Shown one piece after another: positions 52,589-61,563 of a stretch of DNA of 64,000 bases. The notes below the pieces were generated by a model. That model was not told the origin of the DNA. It did no database searches and worked only from the letters and a program-made list of their open reading frames with translations. A program made the position numbers and the translations under genes. Position 1 is the first letter of the stretch; every line of letters starts with the position of its first letter. Source of the stretch: Candidatus Woesebacteria bacterium (GTDB lineage: Bacteria > Patescibacteriota > Microgenomatia > UBA1406 > GWC2-37-13); the NCBI GenBank assembly GCA_020429045.1, contig JAGQLS010000004.1, positions 38,173 through 102,172 of the forward strand. The letters are read 5' to 3'.

Positions 52589-53176
52589 TTAATATTCCAT
52601 AACTCCAGACAAAACGTAACCAGGAATAGTTTCTAACCCGTTCTCGTGAGCTAACATAAGCCTTGTTGCGCCATCAAATAATCGTACCTTGCTGGTCTCA
52701 TAAGAAAAAGCATTGATTGATAAAAATTCATCTAAAGTCAAATTTGTTCCTACAATAATTGGGGGTAATCTCTGAAAAGCTACGTCAATACCAAGCTCAT
52801 TAATTGCAGCTCTTAGTACGTATTGACGAACCTTACTCCCACTTGATCCAGTGTTCGAGAAACTATCCGTTCTGATTGGAACTCTATCAATCCTGCCATT
52901 CACGTCAAAAGCCCTTTGGAATAAATATGAAGGGTTAGAATCGGTCCGATTAGCTCTGACCAAGTGCATTTTTTTTGCTTTAGAGAATAAATCAATTCCG
53001 GCCGCTTCTGCGTTTTCGTAGAATCGTATCATTTGTCGCACCTGTTCGTCTCCGGTTATGCATTCTAACCATTCTGTGGCAAGGGGGAGTTCGTGGGCTA
53101 GTTTTTTTCCTTCTTTAAGAAGAAAATGCTTCAATGGGAGGTTAATAAGTCTATCTAAAATAGGTTGTGAATCCAT
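52589..53176 (-). CDS. protein of unknown function downstream of tRNA-Pro
   Basis: 195 aa from ATG 53176 (a TTG three codons earlier is less likely). Soluble, no signal peptide. Features: an N-terminal helical part and VRANRTDSNPSYLFQRAFDV, GSSGSKVRQYVLRAAINEL, and a C-terminal INAFSYETSKVRLFDGATR. Not recognised. It starts 20 nt after the 3' end of tRNA-Pro on the same strand with no promoter seen between, so it probably shares the tRNA transcript. Confidence 0.5.
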   Translation of the reverse strand: MDSQPILDRLINLPLKHFLLKEGKKLAHELPLATEWLECITGDEQVRQMIRFYENAEAAGIDLFSKAKKMHLVRANRTDSNPSYLFQRAFDVNGRIDRVPIRTDSFSNTGSSGSKVRQYVLRAAINELGIDVAFQRLPPIIVGTNLTLDEFLSINAFSYETSKVRLFDGATRLMLAHENGLETIPGYVLSGVMEY

Positions 53177-53196
53177 TTGAAACAAAAAAATTAATG

Positions 53197-53270
53197 TCGG
53201 AGTGACTGGACTCGAACCAGCGACCTCCCGGCCCCCAGCCGGACGTTCTAGCCATCTGAACTACACTCCG
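53197..53270 (-). tRNA. tRNA-Pro (GGG)
   Basis: 74 nt, cloverleaf complete: acceptor CGGAGTG/CACTCCG with A73, D-arm TAGTTCAGATGGCTAGA, anticodon loop CTGGGGG giving GGG, T-arm GGTTCGAGTCC. CCA is not encoded. A TATAAT on the minus strand (53296-53291) lies 20 nt upstream of the 5' end. Confidence 0.95.
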
Positions 53271-53358
53271 TTCTTGTATATACAGAGACTATTATACTTT
53301 ACTTAAACTTCTTTCTGTAGATCACATTTTAGGTATATAATGCAATGAAACAATATAT

Positions 53359-54546
53359 ATGAAGAAAAAAACTATCCTCCTTATCGCTGTTCTCCTCTTT
53401 TACGTACAATTTATCGTTTCCTTCTTAGCCCCAAGAATACTTGTGCCCACACATGGCGCCATGTCGTACGAAGACTTTTTATTAAACATTAACCTCCCAC
53501 GAGCTGTTGAAAGGTTCGCTTATTTTGATGGGTTACACTATCTAAAAATAGCCGCCGAAGGGTACGCGACAAATAGCCGAGCATTCTTCCCCTTGTACCC
53601 ATTACTTATCCACTTCGTTTCTGGGATCACTCCTCTTGATTCTGTTTCTGCCGGCTTTCTCATATCATTTTTCAGTTGCATAGGTTTTATATATCTGTTT
53701 GGTGTTTTATTGAAGGAAGTCGGCATTGAACAAAAAAAAATCGTTTGGGCACTTTTGTTTTTGTGTCTGTTTCCAACTGCATTCTTTTTCAGAGTACTTT
53801 ATACAGAGAGTTTATTTATGTTTCTCATGTTTGCCACATTTTTATGCATATATAAAAGAAAATATGGTTTAGGATTTGTGTTGGGCACTTTTGTCGGATT
53901 GGCCAAACTCGTAGGATTTTTTCTTGTTGTGCCGCTATTTTTTTTCACGATCAATTGGGATTTTGCTAAAAGTTTCAAAAATAATTTTCACGACACGATA
54001 AAAAAAATCGTTTCTAAACCGTTAACCAGCATGAGCATTCTTGGACCAATTGCTGGATTTGCCTTGTACGCTGGCTATTTGTATCAAACCACCGGTGATC
54101 CGATCAAGTTTTTTACTGAACAGCCCGACTTTGGGGCAAATAGATCAACGCACATCATTTTGCTCCCACAAGTCATATATCGCTATATAAAAATCTTTAT
54201 TACTGCTCAATTGAACTTTCAATATGCAATTGCGCTTTTTGAATTTGTGATGTTCTTTTTAGCTATGATTTGTCTTGTTGTTGATCTCAAAACTATATAT
54301 AAAACAAAGGTAAAAAATCAAAGCATACGGCTGGGTTTCAATCTCTTCGGATGGATTTGCCTACTGCTGCCGACACTTACTGGGACACTTTCATCAGTGC
54401 CGCGCTACATTTTGCCCATCTTCTCGATGTTTATTGTTTTGGGCAGCATACGATCAACCAAAGTGAAAATTGTCGTTGCTGTGATTTTTTTCTTGGCGCA
54501 AATTGTTTTCTCGATATTTTTTTTCTCTGGATATTTCGTCAGCTAA
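53359..54546 (+). CDS. PIG-V-like GT-C mannosyltransferase
   Basis: 395 aa with about nine to ten membrane helices. The first lumenal loop has FDGLHYLKIAAEGY, with the acidic residue pattern of PIG-V/GT-C enzymes, followed by AFFPLYPLLIHF and FPTAFFFRVLYTESLFMFL. These enzymes transfer mannose from polyprenyl-phosphate donors to a membrane acceptor on the outer face. A TATAAT (53336-53341) lies 17 nt before the ATG. Next to a PIG-L-type deacetylase, it hints at synthesis of a glycolipid or surface glycan, by inference only. Confidence 0.75.
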   Translation: MKKKTILLIAVLLFYVQFIVSFLAPRILVPTHGAMSYEDFLLNINLPRAVERFAYFDGLHYLKIAAEGYATNSRAFFPLYPLLIHFVSGITPLDSVSAGFLISFFSCIGFIYLFGVLLKEVGIEQKKIVWALLFLCLFPTAFFFRVLYTESLFMFLMFATFLCIYKRKYGLGFVLGTFVGLAKLVGFFLVVPLFFFTINWDFAKSFKNNFHDTIKKIVSKPLTSMSILGPIAGFALYAGYLYQTTGDPIKFFTEQPDFGANRSTHIILLPQVIYRYIKIFITAQLNFQYAIALFEFVMFFLAMICLVVDLKTIYKTKVKNQSIRLGFNLFGWICLLLPTLTGTLSSVPRYILPIFSMFIVLGSIRSTKVKIVVAVIFFLAQIVFSIFFFSGYFVS

Positions 54547-54616
54547 ATATCGAAGAATTGTCTCATCATGGTAAAGAAGGCAAATTTTCGAAAAATACTA
54601 TATAATGAGCTTGTCT

Positions 54617-54690
54617 GGGCTCGTAGTTTAGCTGGCTTGAACATCTCGCTGGCAGCGAGAAGGTCGGGGGTTCGAGTCCCCCCGAGTCCA
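54617..54690 (+). tRNA. tRNA-Ala (GGC)
   Basis: 74 nt: acceptor GGGCTCG/CGAGTCC with one G-T pair and A73, anticodon stem TCTCG/CGAGA with loop CTGGCAG giving GGC, T-arm GGGGGTTCGAGTCCCCC. CCA is not encoded. TATAAT (54601-54606) lies 10 nt upstream. The PIG-L start codon is 3 nt after A73. Confidence 0.95.
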
Positions 54691-54693
54691 CAT

Positions 54694-55485
54694 ATGATCA
54701 TATCAACTATCATTGGCTTCATCGCTATGTGTATTCTTGTATATGCCTTAGCTGTGCTCACGGTCAATGATTTTTCAATTTTATCAGGATCTATTGATCG
54801 ATACAAACATATCCTAGTTCTATTCCCCCACCCCGACGACGAAGTGTTTTCGTGCGGTGGCACCATAAAACAAGCCGTCAAAAAAGGAATACGCGTTACT
54901 GTTGCAACGATGACAAAAGGAGAAAAAGGTACACCAGACGGCCACGAAGAACTAAGCCTTAAGACTACACGCGCACAAGAATTACAAAAAGCCCTCAGCT
55001 ATCTTGGCGTGACCGATTTCATCTTGAATGATTTTGGCGATGGCGAACTTGAACATAAAAGAACAGAAATAACAGCCTATGTTGCGAACCTCATCAAGCA
55101 ACTCAAGCCCGATCTCGTCATTACCTACGACACGTCTGGTTTTTATGGCCACCCTGACCACATCGTACTCGCAGAAGTAGTAACGAAGCTTGTCAAAACA
55201 TCGTTTCCAGATGTAACGCTCTGGTATACGACCGCGCCACAAAAGTCTCTTGATAAAATTTCACTTCCCGTGCATATGGCACAAGATCCAGCGTTTCACA
55301 AACGGAGAACCCTCCCGACGCACAAAATTGTTGTTGCACGTGGTATTTATAGCAAGGTGCGGGCCATGTTCGCTCACCAAAGCCAAATGCCTGGATTTAA
55401 AAAATCGTTTCCCGCTTATCTCCCCCTTTGGCTCAGTTTTTCATGTATGATTGTCGAATATTTTCATCAATATCAAAGAAAGTAG
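54694..55485 (+). CDS. PIG-L/LmbE family deacetylase with N-terminal membrane helix
   Basis: 263 aa from ATG 54694; the longer frame from 54568 runs through the tRNA and is not real. A membrane helix (~2-25) is followed by the zinc-binding PHPDDEVFSCGGTIKQA and, later, GHPDHIVLAEV, the PIG-L signatures. Members remove acetyl groups from GlcNAc-containing lipids or conjugates. Only 3 nt separate the start from the tRNA-Ala end, so the mRNA 5' end is probably made by tRNA 3' processing. Confidence 0.85.
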   Translation: MIISTIIGFIAMCILVYALAVLTVNDFSILSGSIDRYKHILVLFPHPDDEVFSCGGTIKQAVKKGIRVTVATMTKGEKGTPDGHEELSLKTTRAQELQKALSYLGVTDFILNDFGDGELEHKRTEITAYVANLIKQLKPDLVITYDTSGFYGHPDHIVLAEVVTKLVKTSFPDVTLWYTTAPQKSLDKISLPVHMAQDPAFHKRRTLPTHKIVVARGIYSKVRAMFAHQSQMPGFKKSFPAYLPLWLSFSCMIVEYFHQYQRK

Positions 55486-55517
55486 AAATGTTTTATTAAA
55501 GAACTTATAATAAACGA

Positions 55518-55916
55518 ATGGTCAACATTGACGATTTTACCTCGTTGTATTTTCAAACCTCACAAGAGCAACTGTCCGAAATGCTTGAAACACTGAAGAC
55601 TTTGCAAAAAAAAGAGTATAACGAACAAGCGATTAAAACCATGCGTCGTCTCGCCCATACCATAAAAGGGAAAAGCTTGATGATGGGCTTTACTACGTTT
55701 GGCACGCTTTTCAAATCTATCGAGGAACTGTTTAGAACGTGCCAAGAGTACCATCAAAGCATTAAAGCTGCGCTTCTTGATGAACTTCGCGATGTTTTGA
55801 TAACGATGCAAAGACAACTTACTGCAAAAGAAAAGCATACAGAAGAACCAAACGATCTTGAATCTGCGCAAAAAACCGTGTATACACTTTTACAAACCAT
55901 CACTACCAAAGACTAA
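55518..55916 (+). CDS. Hpt (histidine phosphotransfer) domain protein
   Basis: 132 aa, all helical. The phosphoacceptor helix reads RRLAHTIKGKSLMMGF (His ~47), matching the AHxLKG pattern of Hpt domains and the CheA P1 domain. It has no kinase domain. TATAAT (55506-55511) lies 6 nt before the ATG. A CheY-like receiver follows 7 nt after the stop, and the pilus operon 430 bp later, so it probably relays phosphate to the receiver and the pilus motor. Confidence 0.8.
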   Translation: MVNIDDFTSLYFQTSQEQLSEMLETLKTLQKKEYNEQAIKTMRRLAHTIKGKSLMMGFTTFGTLFKSIEELFRTCQEYHQSIKAALLDELRDVLITMQRQLTAKEKHTEEPNDLESAQKTVYTLLQTITTKD

Positions 55917-55923
55917 TAAATAT

Positions 55924-56280
55924 ATGAAAATCCTTATTGCGGAAGATGATACTTTTTTTCAAAAATTTTATAGTGTACAGCTGGCGGAAAAAGGCTATCA
56001 AATAGATGTTGCCAAAGACGGTGTCGAAGCCATAGAAAAACTCAAATCGTTTCAACCCGACGTCATGTTGCTAGATATTATCATGCCAAACAAAGATGGG
56101 TTTGATGTGCTTGAAGCAATGGCCGATGACCCAAGCATTAAAACTTCTGTTGTCGTCTTTTCTACACTGGGCCAAGAAGAAGATGTCAAACGCGCTATGA
56201 ATCTTGGTGCAAAAGGATATGTGAACAAAAGTTTTTTCGATCTTGACGGCCTTCTCAAAAAACTAAACGAACTTTCCTAA
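55924..56280 (+). CDS. CheY-like response regulator receiver
   Basis: 118 aa from MKILIAEDD; the upstream frame to 55858 overlaps hpt. A single receiver domain: acidic pair EDD (~8-10), phosphoacceptor Asp in MLLDIIMP (~53), a Thr/Ser switch in VFSTLG and the conserved Lys in VNKSF. There is no output domain. Paired with Hpt and upstream of pilB-pilC, it may control pilus extension or retraction. No histidine kinase is visible in the window. Confidence 0.9.
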   Translation: MKILIAEDDTFFQKFYSVQLAEKGYQIDVAKDGVEAIEKLKSFQPDVMLLDIIMPNKDGFDVLEAMADDPSIKTSVVVFSTLGQEEDVKRAMNLGAKGYVNKSFFDLDGLLKKLNELS

Positions 56281-56306
56281 CTTTTTTTGCTGCAAGATAT
56301 CTTCTC

Positions 56307-56335
56307 TTTACGCATCAGGAGATTTTCTCTATACT
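56307..56335 (+). promoter_or_regulatory. promoter of the pilus operon
   Basis: TTTACG (56307-56312), 17-nt spacer, TATACT (56330-56335), then 8 nt to the pilB ATG. No other promoter is obvious in the following operon of tightly packed genes. Confidence 0.65.
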
Positions 56336-56343
56336 GAAATTAT

Positions 56344-58026
56344 ATGCCTATTTCTGACGATCAACTCATAGACATTCTCACCAAAATCAAAGTTCTCGAC
56401 GAAAAAAAAATAGCCACAACAAAAGACTACATGGCTCACAACGAAATTGGGCTCCAAGAGGCTTTGCTAGAACAAGATTTAATTGAGGATGAGCAACTAG
56501 GTATCGCTATTGCAAATTTTTTGAAAGTTCCCTTTGTTAATTTAAGCAAAATTTCTATTCCTCCCGATGTTTCTCATATCGTTCCAGAACGTGTTGCTCG
56601 CAAACATAGCGCGCTTGCTTTTGCCCGAGACGATAAAGGCATCAAACTCGCCATGGCCGACCCCACAGACAAAATCTTGATTGAATCAATCGCACACAAA
56701 ACACAAATGCCTGTCACCGTGCATTTTGCAACTCAACGCGACATCCAAAACGCATTTCATCTATACAAAAAGAATCCTCAAATCGCTTTCAAAGAACTAT
56801 TGTCCAACGCTGGAATTGACGATATCGAAAAAGCAAAAAACATACCCGTTGCAAAAATTGTCGACATGATCCTGACGACAGCTTACTACGACAATGTCTC
56901 CGATGTACATATCGAACCACAAGAAGAAGGATCGGTGGTCCGCTATCGCCTCGACGGTATGCTCAAAGAAGTCCTCACCTACCCCAAACTCCTTCACGAT
57001 CGTATTTTGACCCGTCTCAAAGTGATGGCGCGACTCAGGACTGACGAACACCTCGCCCCTCAAGACGGTAAAATCAGAATCTCTGTTGACGATGGAAATC
57101 TTGATTTGCGCCTTTCTATCATTCCAATTGTCGAAGGTGAAAAAGCGGTATTGCGACTTTTGGCTTCACGTAATAGAAGCATCACGCTTTCAGATCTTGG
57201 TATGAGTGAAGAAGATCTCAAAAAAGTCACCCATTCGTACAATAAATCATTTGGAATGATTCTTTCAACTGGACCAACAGGGTCAGGAAAATCAACTTCA
57301 ATCTATTCCATTCTAAAGGTTCTTAATGTGCGTACGAAAAACATCACCACAATTGAAGATCCGGTTGAGTATCGGCTGAAAGGGGTGAACCAGATTCAGG
57401 TTAACACAAAAGCCAACTTAACGTTTGCAAGCGGACTGCGATCAATCTTGCGTCAAGATCCTAACATTATTCTCGTTGGCGAAATCCGTGACAAAGAAAC
57501 CGCAAATATTGCGGTCAATGCCGCCCTCACTGGGCACTTGGTTGTTTCCACACTCCACACCAACGATGCCGCAACTGCGCTCCCCCGCTTGATAGATATG
57601 GACATCGAACCCTTTTTAGTTTCTTCAACGGTCAATATCATTATTGCTCAACGTCTCGTCCGTAAAATTTGCGAAATGTGTAAAACTTCTTATGAAATAA
57701 CTATCGAAGAAATCAAAAAGAATTTTTCTCCAGATATTATTAAAAAATATTTTGATAAAAAGAAAACCGTACGTGCCTACAAAGGTACAGGATGTAACAT
57801 CTGTCATCACACTGGTTATCGAGGGAGAATCGGTATCTTTGAGGTATTGGAAACAAGTAAGGAAATTCGTAAATTAATATTGCAAAAAAATGATTCGGAT
57901 GTCATCGTTACTCAAGCACAAAAAGAGGGAATGACGCTCATGCTGGAAGATGGAATAAGAAAAGTGATTGATGGAGTGACTTCATTTGAGGAAATTCTCC
58001 GCGTAACAAAGACCGAATCAGTATAA
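56344..58026 (+). CDS. pilB: type IV pilus assembly ATPase PilB (GspE family)
   Basis: 560 aa. An MshEN-type N-terminal domain (~1-150) is followed by the N2 domain and the RecA-like motor: Walker A STGPTGSGKST (~308-318), Asp box TTIEDPVEYRL, Walker B PNIILVGEIRD, His box TGHLVVSTLHTND. The zinc-binding CxxC pairs (CEMCKTS, CNICHHTG) near ~455-485 are typical of PilB and not PilT. It is the hexameric cytoplasmic motor for pilus extension. First gene of the operon. Confidence 0.95.
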   Translation: MPISDDQLIDILTKIKVLDEKKIATTKDYMAHNEIGLQEALLEQDLIEDEQLGIAIANFLKVPFVNLSKISIPPDVSHIVPERVARKHSALAFARDDKGIKLAMADPTDKILIESIAHKTQMPVTVHFATQRDIQNAFHLYKKNPQIAFKELLSNAGIDDIEKAKNIPVAKIVDMILTTAYYDNVSDVHIEPQEEGSVVRYRLDGMLKEVLTYPKLLHDRILTRLKVMARLRTDEHLAPQDGKIRISVDDGNLDLRLSIIPIVEGEKAVLRLLASRNRSITLSDLGMSEEDLKKVTHSYNKSFGMILSTGPTGSGKSTSIYSILKVLNVRTKNITTIEDPVEYRLKGVNQIQVNTKANLTFASGLRSILRQDPNIILVGEIRDKETANIAVNAALTGHLVVSTLHTNDAATALPRLIDMDIEPFLVSSTVNIIIAQRLVRKICEMCKTSYEITIEEIKKNFSPDIIKKYFDKKKTVRAYKGTGCNICHHTGYRGRIGIFEVLETSKEIRKLILQKNDSDVIVTQAQKEGMTLMLEDGIRKVIDGVTSFEEILRVTKTESV

Positions 58027-58033
58027 CAACGGT

Positions 58034-59092
58034 ATGAAAAACAAAGTATATTCAATGCGCTTGTCACAAAAAGACAAAATTGCTTTTATCGGCAACATAT
58101 CGACCATGCTTTCTGCTGGTATTTCTCTTATTGAGACCGTCGACTCGCTTCTTGAAGATGCAAAGGGAAATCAAAAAAAATTACTTGAAGAAATTAAAAG
58201 GGGGCTTGTCCAAGGTAAACAACTTTCTCAGACATTTACAAAATTTCCCGAAACGTTTGATGAGGTTTCAATAAATATCATTAAAGCCGCTGAAAGCGCT
58301 GGCACGCTGGATGTAACGCTCCTTGATATTAAAAATCATCTGCAAAAAGAGCTTGAGTTTATCGACAAAGTAAAAGGCGCACTTACCTACCCCATCCTCA
58401 TTTTCTTCGTATTTATCGGTGTTTCGCTTATGATTTTGCTTTTTGTCATGCCAAAAATGGCAACTGTTTTCACCCGCATGAAAGTCACGCTCCCCATCCA
58501 AACAAAAATTCTCGTCTCTCTTTCTAATTTGCTCATTCAACACCCCTTAGAAGTTATCGCAACAATTGCAGTCGGACTAACGTTTTTTATCATTGTTTAC
58601 CAAAAAAAAAGGTCGTGGCTTTTGTCAGTACTATTTTCCCTACCACTCATATCTGGATTAATTAAACAAATCGATCTGGCGCGTTTCACAAGGAGCATGT
58701 CGCTTCTTTTATCATCAGGATTAACTATCACTCAGGCATTGGAACTTTCTACAAATGTTGTGTTCCGCAACGACATGAAAAAACTTATACGCTATTCGCA
58801 AACCGTTGTTCTTTCTGGAAGACCCATGTCGCAAGGATTGCGCAGAGGTAAAAATCTTATTCCCGCAATTACCATCAAAATTATTGAGGCAGGCGAAAAA
58901 ACAGGATCGCTTGATAAGGCTTTACAAGATGTTTCGGTTTATCTTGATTATCAAGTAGATCAAAATCTCAATAAAGTTACAACCATGCTTGAACCGATCA
59001 TGCTCATTTTTGTCGGAGCTGTCATCGGCACCATGATGCTCTCTATCATTACTCCGATCTATGGTTTGATAGGACAGGTTGGGGCAAGATGA
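58034..59092 (+). CDS. pilC: type IV pilus inner-membrane platform protein PilC (GspF family)
   Basis: 352 aa. Two GspF domains (DKIAFIGNISTMLSAGISLIE, given in part, ~12; LARFTRSMSLLLSSGLTITQAL ~215) and three membrane helices (~120-140, 173-195, 325-345) in the usual order, with the EAGEKTGSLDKAL signature. It sits in the cytoplasmic membrane, turned by PilB, and moves pilins in and out of the fibre. It starts 7 nt after pilB. Confidence 0.93.
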   Translation: MKNKVYSMRLSQKDKIAFIGNISTMLSAGISLIETVDSLLEDAKGNQKKLLEEIKRGLVQGKQLSQTFTKFPETFDEVSINIIKAAESAGTLDVTLLDIKNHLQKELEFIDKVKGALTYPILIFFVFIGVSLMILLFVMPKMATVFTRMKVTLPIQTKILVSLSNLLIQHPLEVIATIAVGLTFFIIVYQKKRSWLLSVLFSLPLISGLIKQIDLARFTRSMSLLLSSGLTITQALELSTNVVFRNDMKKLIRYSQTVVLSGRPMSQGLRRGKNLIPAITIKIIEAGEKTGSLDKALQDVSVYLDYQVDQNLNKVTTMLEPIMLIFVGAVIGTMMLSIITPIYGLIGQVGAR

Positions 59093-59117
59093 AGATTGCT
59101 CTATTTCAGTTTTTTGT

Positions 59118-59651
59118 ATGCAACTATTTCACGTGAAAAGCAAACAAACGCGCAGATGTCCTCTTGTAAAGGCGAGAGACAATGGTGGGTTTACTTTGAT
59201 CGAGCTTGCTGTTGCGCTTGCTATCATGGCAATCCTTGCCGTAACAATCAGCACCAACCTCGTTGGGTATCAAACAAAATCTCAAATTGATGCGATTGTG
59301 CTGCAACTCAATTCTGATATCAAGCAACAGCAAATCAAAGCTATGACAGGCATAACCGAAGCTGCGAGTAGTCCGGGAGCGTTTGGTGTTTATTTCGAAC
59401 CACAACAATACACGCTGTTTGAAGGGTCAACGTACAACACGAACGATCCAAATAATTTTATTGTCCCTTTAGAATCGGGCTTTACCTTAAGTAATGTTCA
59501 GTTTGCAGACAATAGTTTGGTTTTCTCGCCCGGAAGTGGAGAGATTGCAAACTATGTTTCCGGACAGGATAGTATACAAATTTCGGGCGGCGCCGGTGAT
59601 ATCGCGACGATCTCGCTTAATGAATTTGGAGTATTTACTAACATTCAATAA
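59118..59651 (+). CDS. type IV prepilin / pseudopilin
   Basis: 177 aa from ATG 59118 (the longer frame starts at a TTG inside pilC). The class III leader ends at GG-FTLIELAVALAIMAILAV, with cleavage before Phe and the conserved Glu5. A globular beta-rich head follows. It is probably a GspH/FimT-like minor pilin, although a major-pilin role cannot be excluded. Confidence 0.9.
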   Translation: MQLFHVKSKQTRRCPLVKARDNGGFTLIELAVALAIMAILAVTISTNLVGYQTKSQIDAIVLQLNSDIKQQQIKAMTGITEAASSPGAFGVYFEPQQYTLFEGSTYNTNDPNNFIVPLESGFTLSNVQFADNSLVFSPGSGEIANYVSGQDSIQISGGAGDIATISLNEFGVFTNIQ

Positions 59652-59652
59652 C

Positions 59653-61563
59653 ATGATGCAACAAACGAACCGTGGACAAACGCTTATCGAGCTTCTGCTT
59701 GCTATCGCACTCATGGCAGCAATCATGCCTGCTTTAGCAACTGCGCTTATTACTTCTCGTGAAGCCAAACCTCAGAACGAGCGAAGAACGCAAGCGTATC
59801 AACTTATGCGTGAAGAAGTTGAAGCAATCAAAATTATTAAAGATGCAGGATGGTCCGGGGTTCAAACTAACGGAATATATCATCCAGAAATCGCCGGTTC
59901 AACGTGGGCATTAGTTGCTGGAGATGAAACTATCAATGGCGTAACGCGTAATATCGTCATTAGTGATGTTTATAGAGATCAAAATCAGGTCATCACACAA
60001 ACCGAAGGTACACTTGATCCATCAACAAAGCTGATAACGCTCAACCTAAGCTGGACTCAACCAATTGCGAATAACATTTCTTCATCACTCTATATCACGC
60101 GTTTTAATGACAATGCCGTGTATATCCAAACGACAGAAAACGATTTTTCAACTGGCACGCTAGATAACGTTGCAATAACAAACACTAATGATGGCGAAAT
60201 TGTTTTGGGAGCTGGAGGTAGCGGTAACTGGTGTGACCCTCAATCGTTTATCGTTGATGAACTCGATTTACCGGGTAACGGAGATGCTAAAGATGTACAG
60301 GTGGTGGCAGGATACGCAATAACCGGTACGCATCAATCTTCTGGAGGAAACTATCTTGGCATGAACATTTCCAACGGAAATCCCCCAGAAGCTTCTGTTG
60401 CATTTTCGCTTCCAGGATACAAAACAAATGACGTGTTTTACGCAGACGGTTATGCATATTTCGCAACAGAAAATATTAACCGTGATGTAGTTATTGTTGA
60501 CACTACAACAGGACAAGAAGTGGGTTATTACGACGATCCAAATTTGTTGGGTACCGCCCAAGGGGTGTTTGTCAAAGGAAATATTGGCTACGTCACGATC
60601 GGTTTCAGACTTCATACATTTGACTTATCTTCAAAAAACGGTTCAAGACCTCAACTTGATTCTGCTTTTTTAGGGTTTTTTTCGACGGGGTATCGACTCT
60701 ATGTCGTTGACGATTACGCATATGTCGCCGTTGATTTTGGAAGTCAAGAATTAGGTATCTATCATATTAACCCCAATGGGTATATTAATAAAACCGGTTA
60801 TGCAAATGTCAATGGCGCAAGTGGTCGTGAAGTATACGTAAACGAATCAGCAACGCGCGCCTATCTTGCAACAACAAGCGACAGTAATAAGGATGAATTC
60901 TTTATTATTGACATATCGAATAAAAACGGTAGTAGACCGGTTATAAGCAGCTATAACGCTAACGGCATGAATCCAACCGGTGTTACTCTGGCAACATTCA
61001 ACAAAGCAATCCTTGTAGGAAATGGTGGTGAAGAATATCAAGTTATTGACATCGCAGACAAACAAAACCCAATCAGATGCGGGGGGCTTGATGTTAACGA
61101 AGGTATTTGGGGTGTTTCTGCCGTACTTGAACAAGACGGTGAAGCATATTCATATATAGTTACCCAAGACAACGATGCTGAATTCAAAATAATTGTTGGC
61201 GGTCCCGGAGGCAATTACGCTTCTTCGGGAACATATGAATCCACTCCTTTTGATGCGCAGTTTACTACAGCTTTCAATAGGTTGATCCCAACAGCAAACA
61301 CTCCCACAAATACCTCTGCGGAATACCAAATCGCCATTGCGGATGCCATAAATGACAATTGCAACGATTCGTTATACGAATTTGTCGGACCAGATGGAAC
61401 CAATCAAACTTTTTATACCATGAATAGTCACTTACTCCTTGATGACTCAGGATCGGGATACGAAAACCCCGGCAGATGTATGAAATACCGTGTGTATCTC
61501 GCAACATCAGACTCAAGCTCAACGCCAATTTTTGAAGAAATACAAATTAATTACGCACCATGA
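59653..61563 (+). CDS. prepilin-like protein carrying a beta-propeller (LVIVD-type repeats)
   Basis: 636 aa from ATG 59653, 1 nt after the previous stop; the frame from 59494 is spurious. The prepilin signature RG-QTLIELLLAIALMAAIMPA (with Glu5) starts a ~200-residue pilin-like part. Residues ~245-540 are repeated beta segments (FYADGYAYFATENINRDVVIVD, YVVDDYAYVAVDFGSQELGIY, YLATTSDSNKDEFFIIDIS; pieces only) of an LVIVD/YVTN-like propeller. A C-terminal beta domain follows. The size is far beyond a normal pseudopilin, so I infer a tip adhesin. It overlaps the next gene by 4 bp (ATGA). Confidence 0.85.
   Translation: MMQQTNRGQTLIELLLAIALMAAIMPALATALITSREAKPQNERRTQAYQLMREEVEAIKIIKDAGWSGVQTNGIYHPEIAGSTWALVAGDETINGVTRNIVISDVYRDQNQVITQTEGTLDPSTKLITLNLSWTQPIANNISSSLYITRFNDNAVYIQTTENDFSTGTLDNVAITNTNDGEIVLGAGGSGNWCDPQSFIVDELDLPGNGDAKDVQVVAGYAITGTHQSSGGNYLGMNISNGNPPEASVAFSLPGYKTNDVFYADGYAYFATENINRDVVIVDTTTGQEVGYYDDPNLLGTAQGVFVKGNIGYVTIGFRLHTFDLSSKNGSRPQLDSAFLGFFSTGYRLYVVDDYAYVAVDFGSQELGIYHINPNGYINKTGYANVNGASGREVYVNESATRAYLATTSDSNKDEFFIIDISNKNGSRPVISSYNANGMNPTGVTLATFNKAILVGNGGEEYQVIDIADKQNPIRCGGLDVNEGIWGVSAVLEQDGEAYSYIVTQDNDAEFKIIVGGPGGNYASSGTYESTPFDAQFTTAFNRLIPTANTPTNTSAEYQIAIADAINDNCNDSLYEFVGPDGTNQTFYTMNSHLLLDDSGSGYENPGRCMKYRVYLATSDSSSTPIFEEIQINYAP

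Noticed and set aside
54568-54693. N-terminal extension of the PIG-L frame
   Set aside because: It reads through the tRNA-Ala gene and gives non-conserved sequence.
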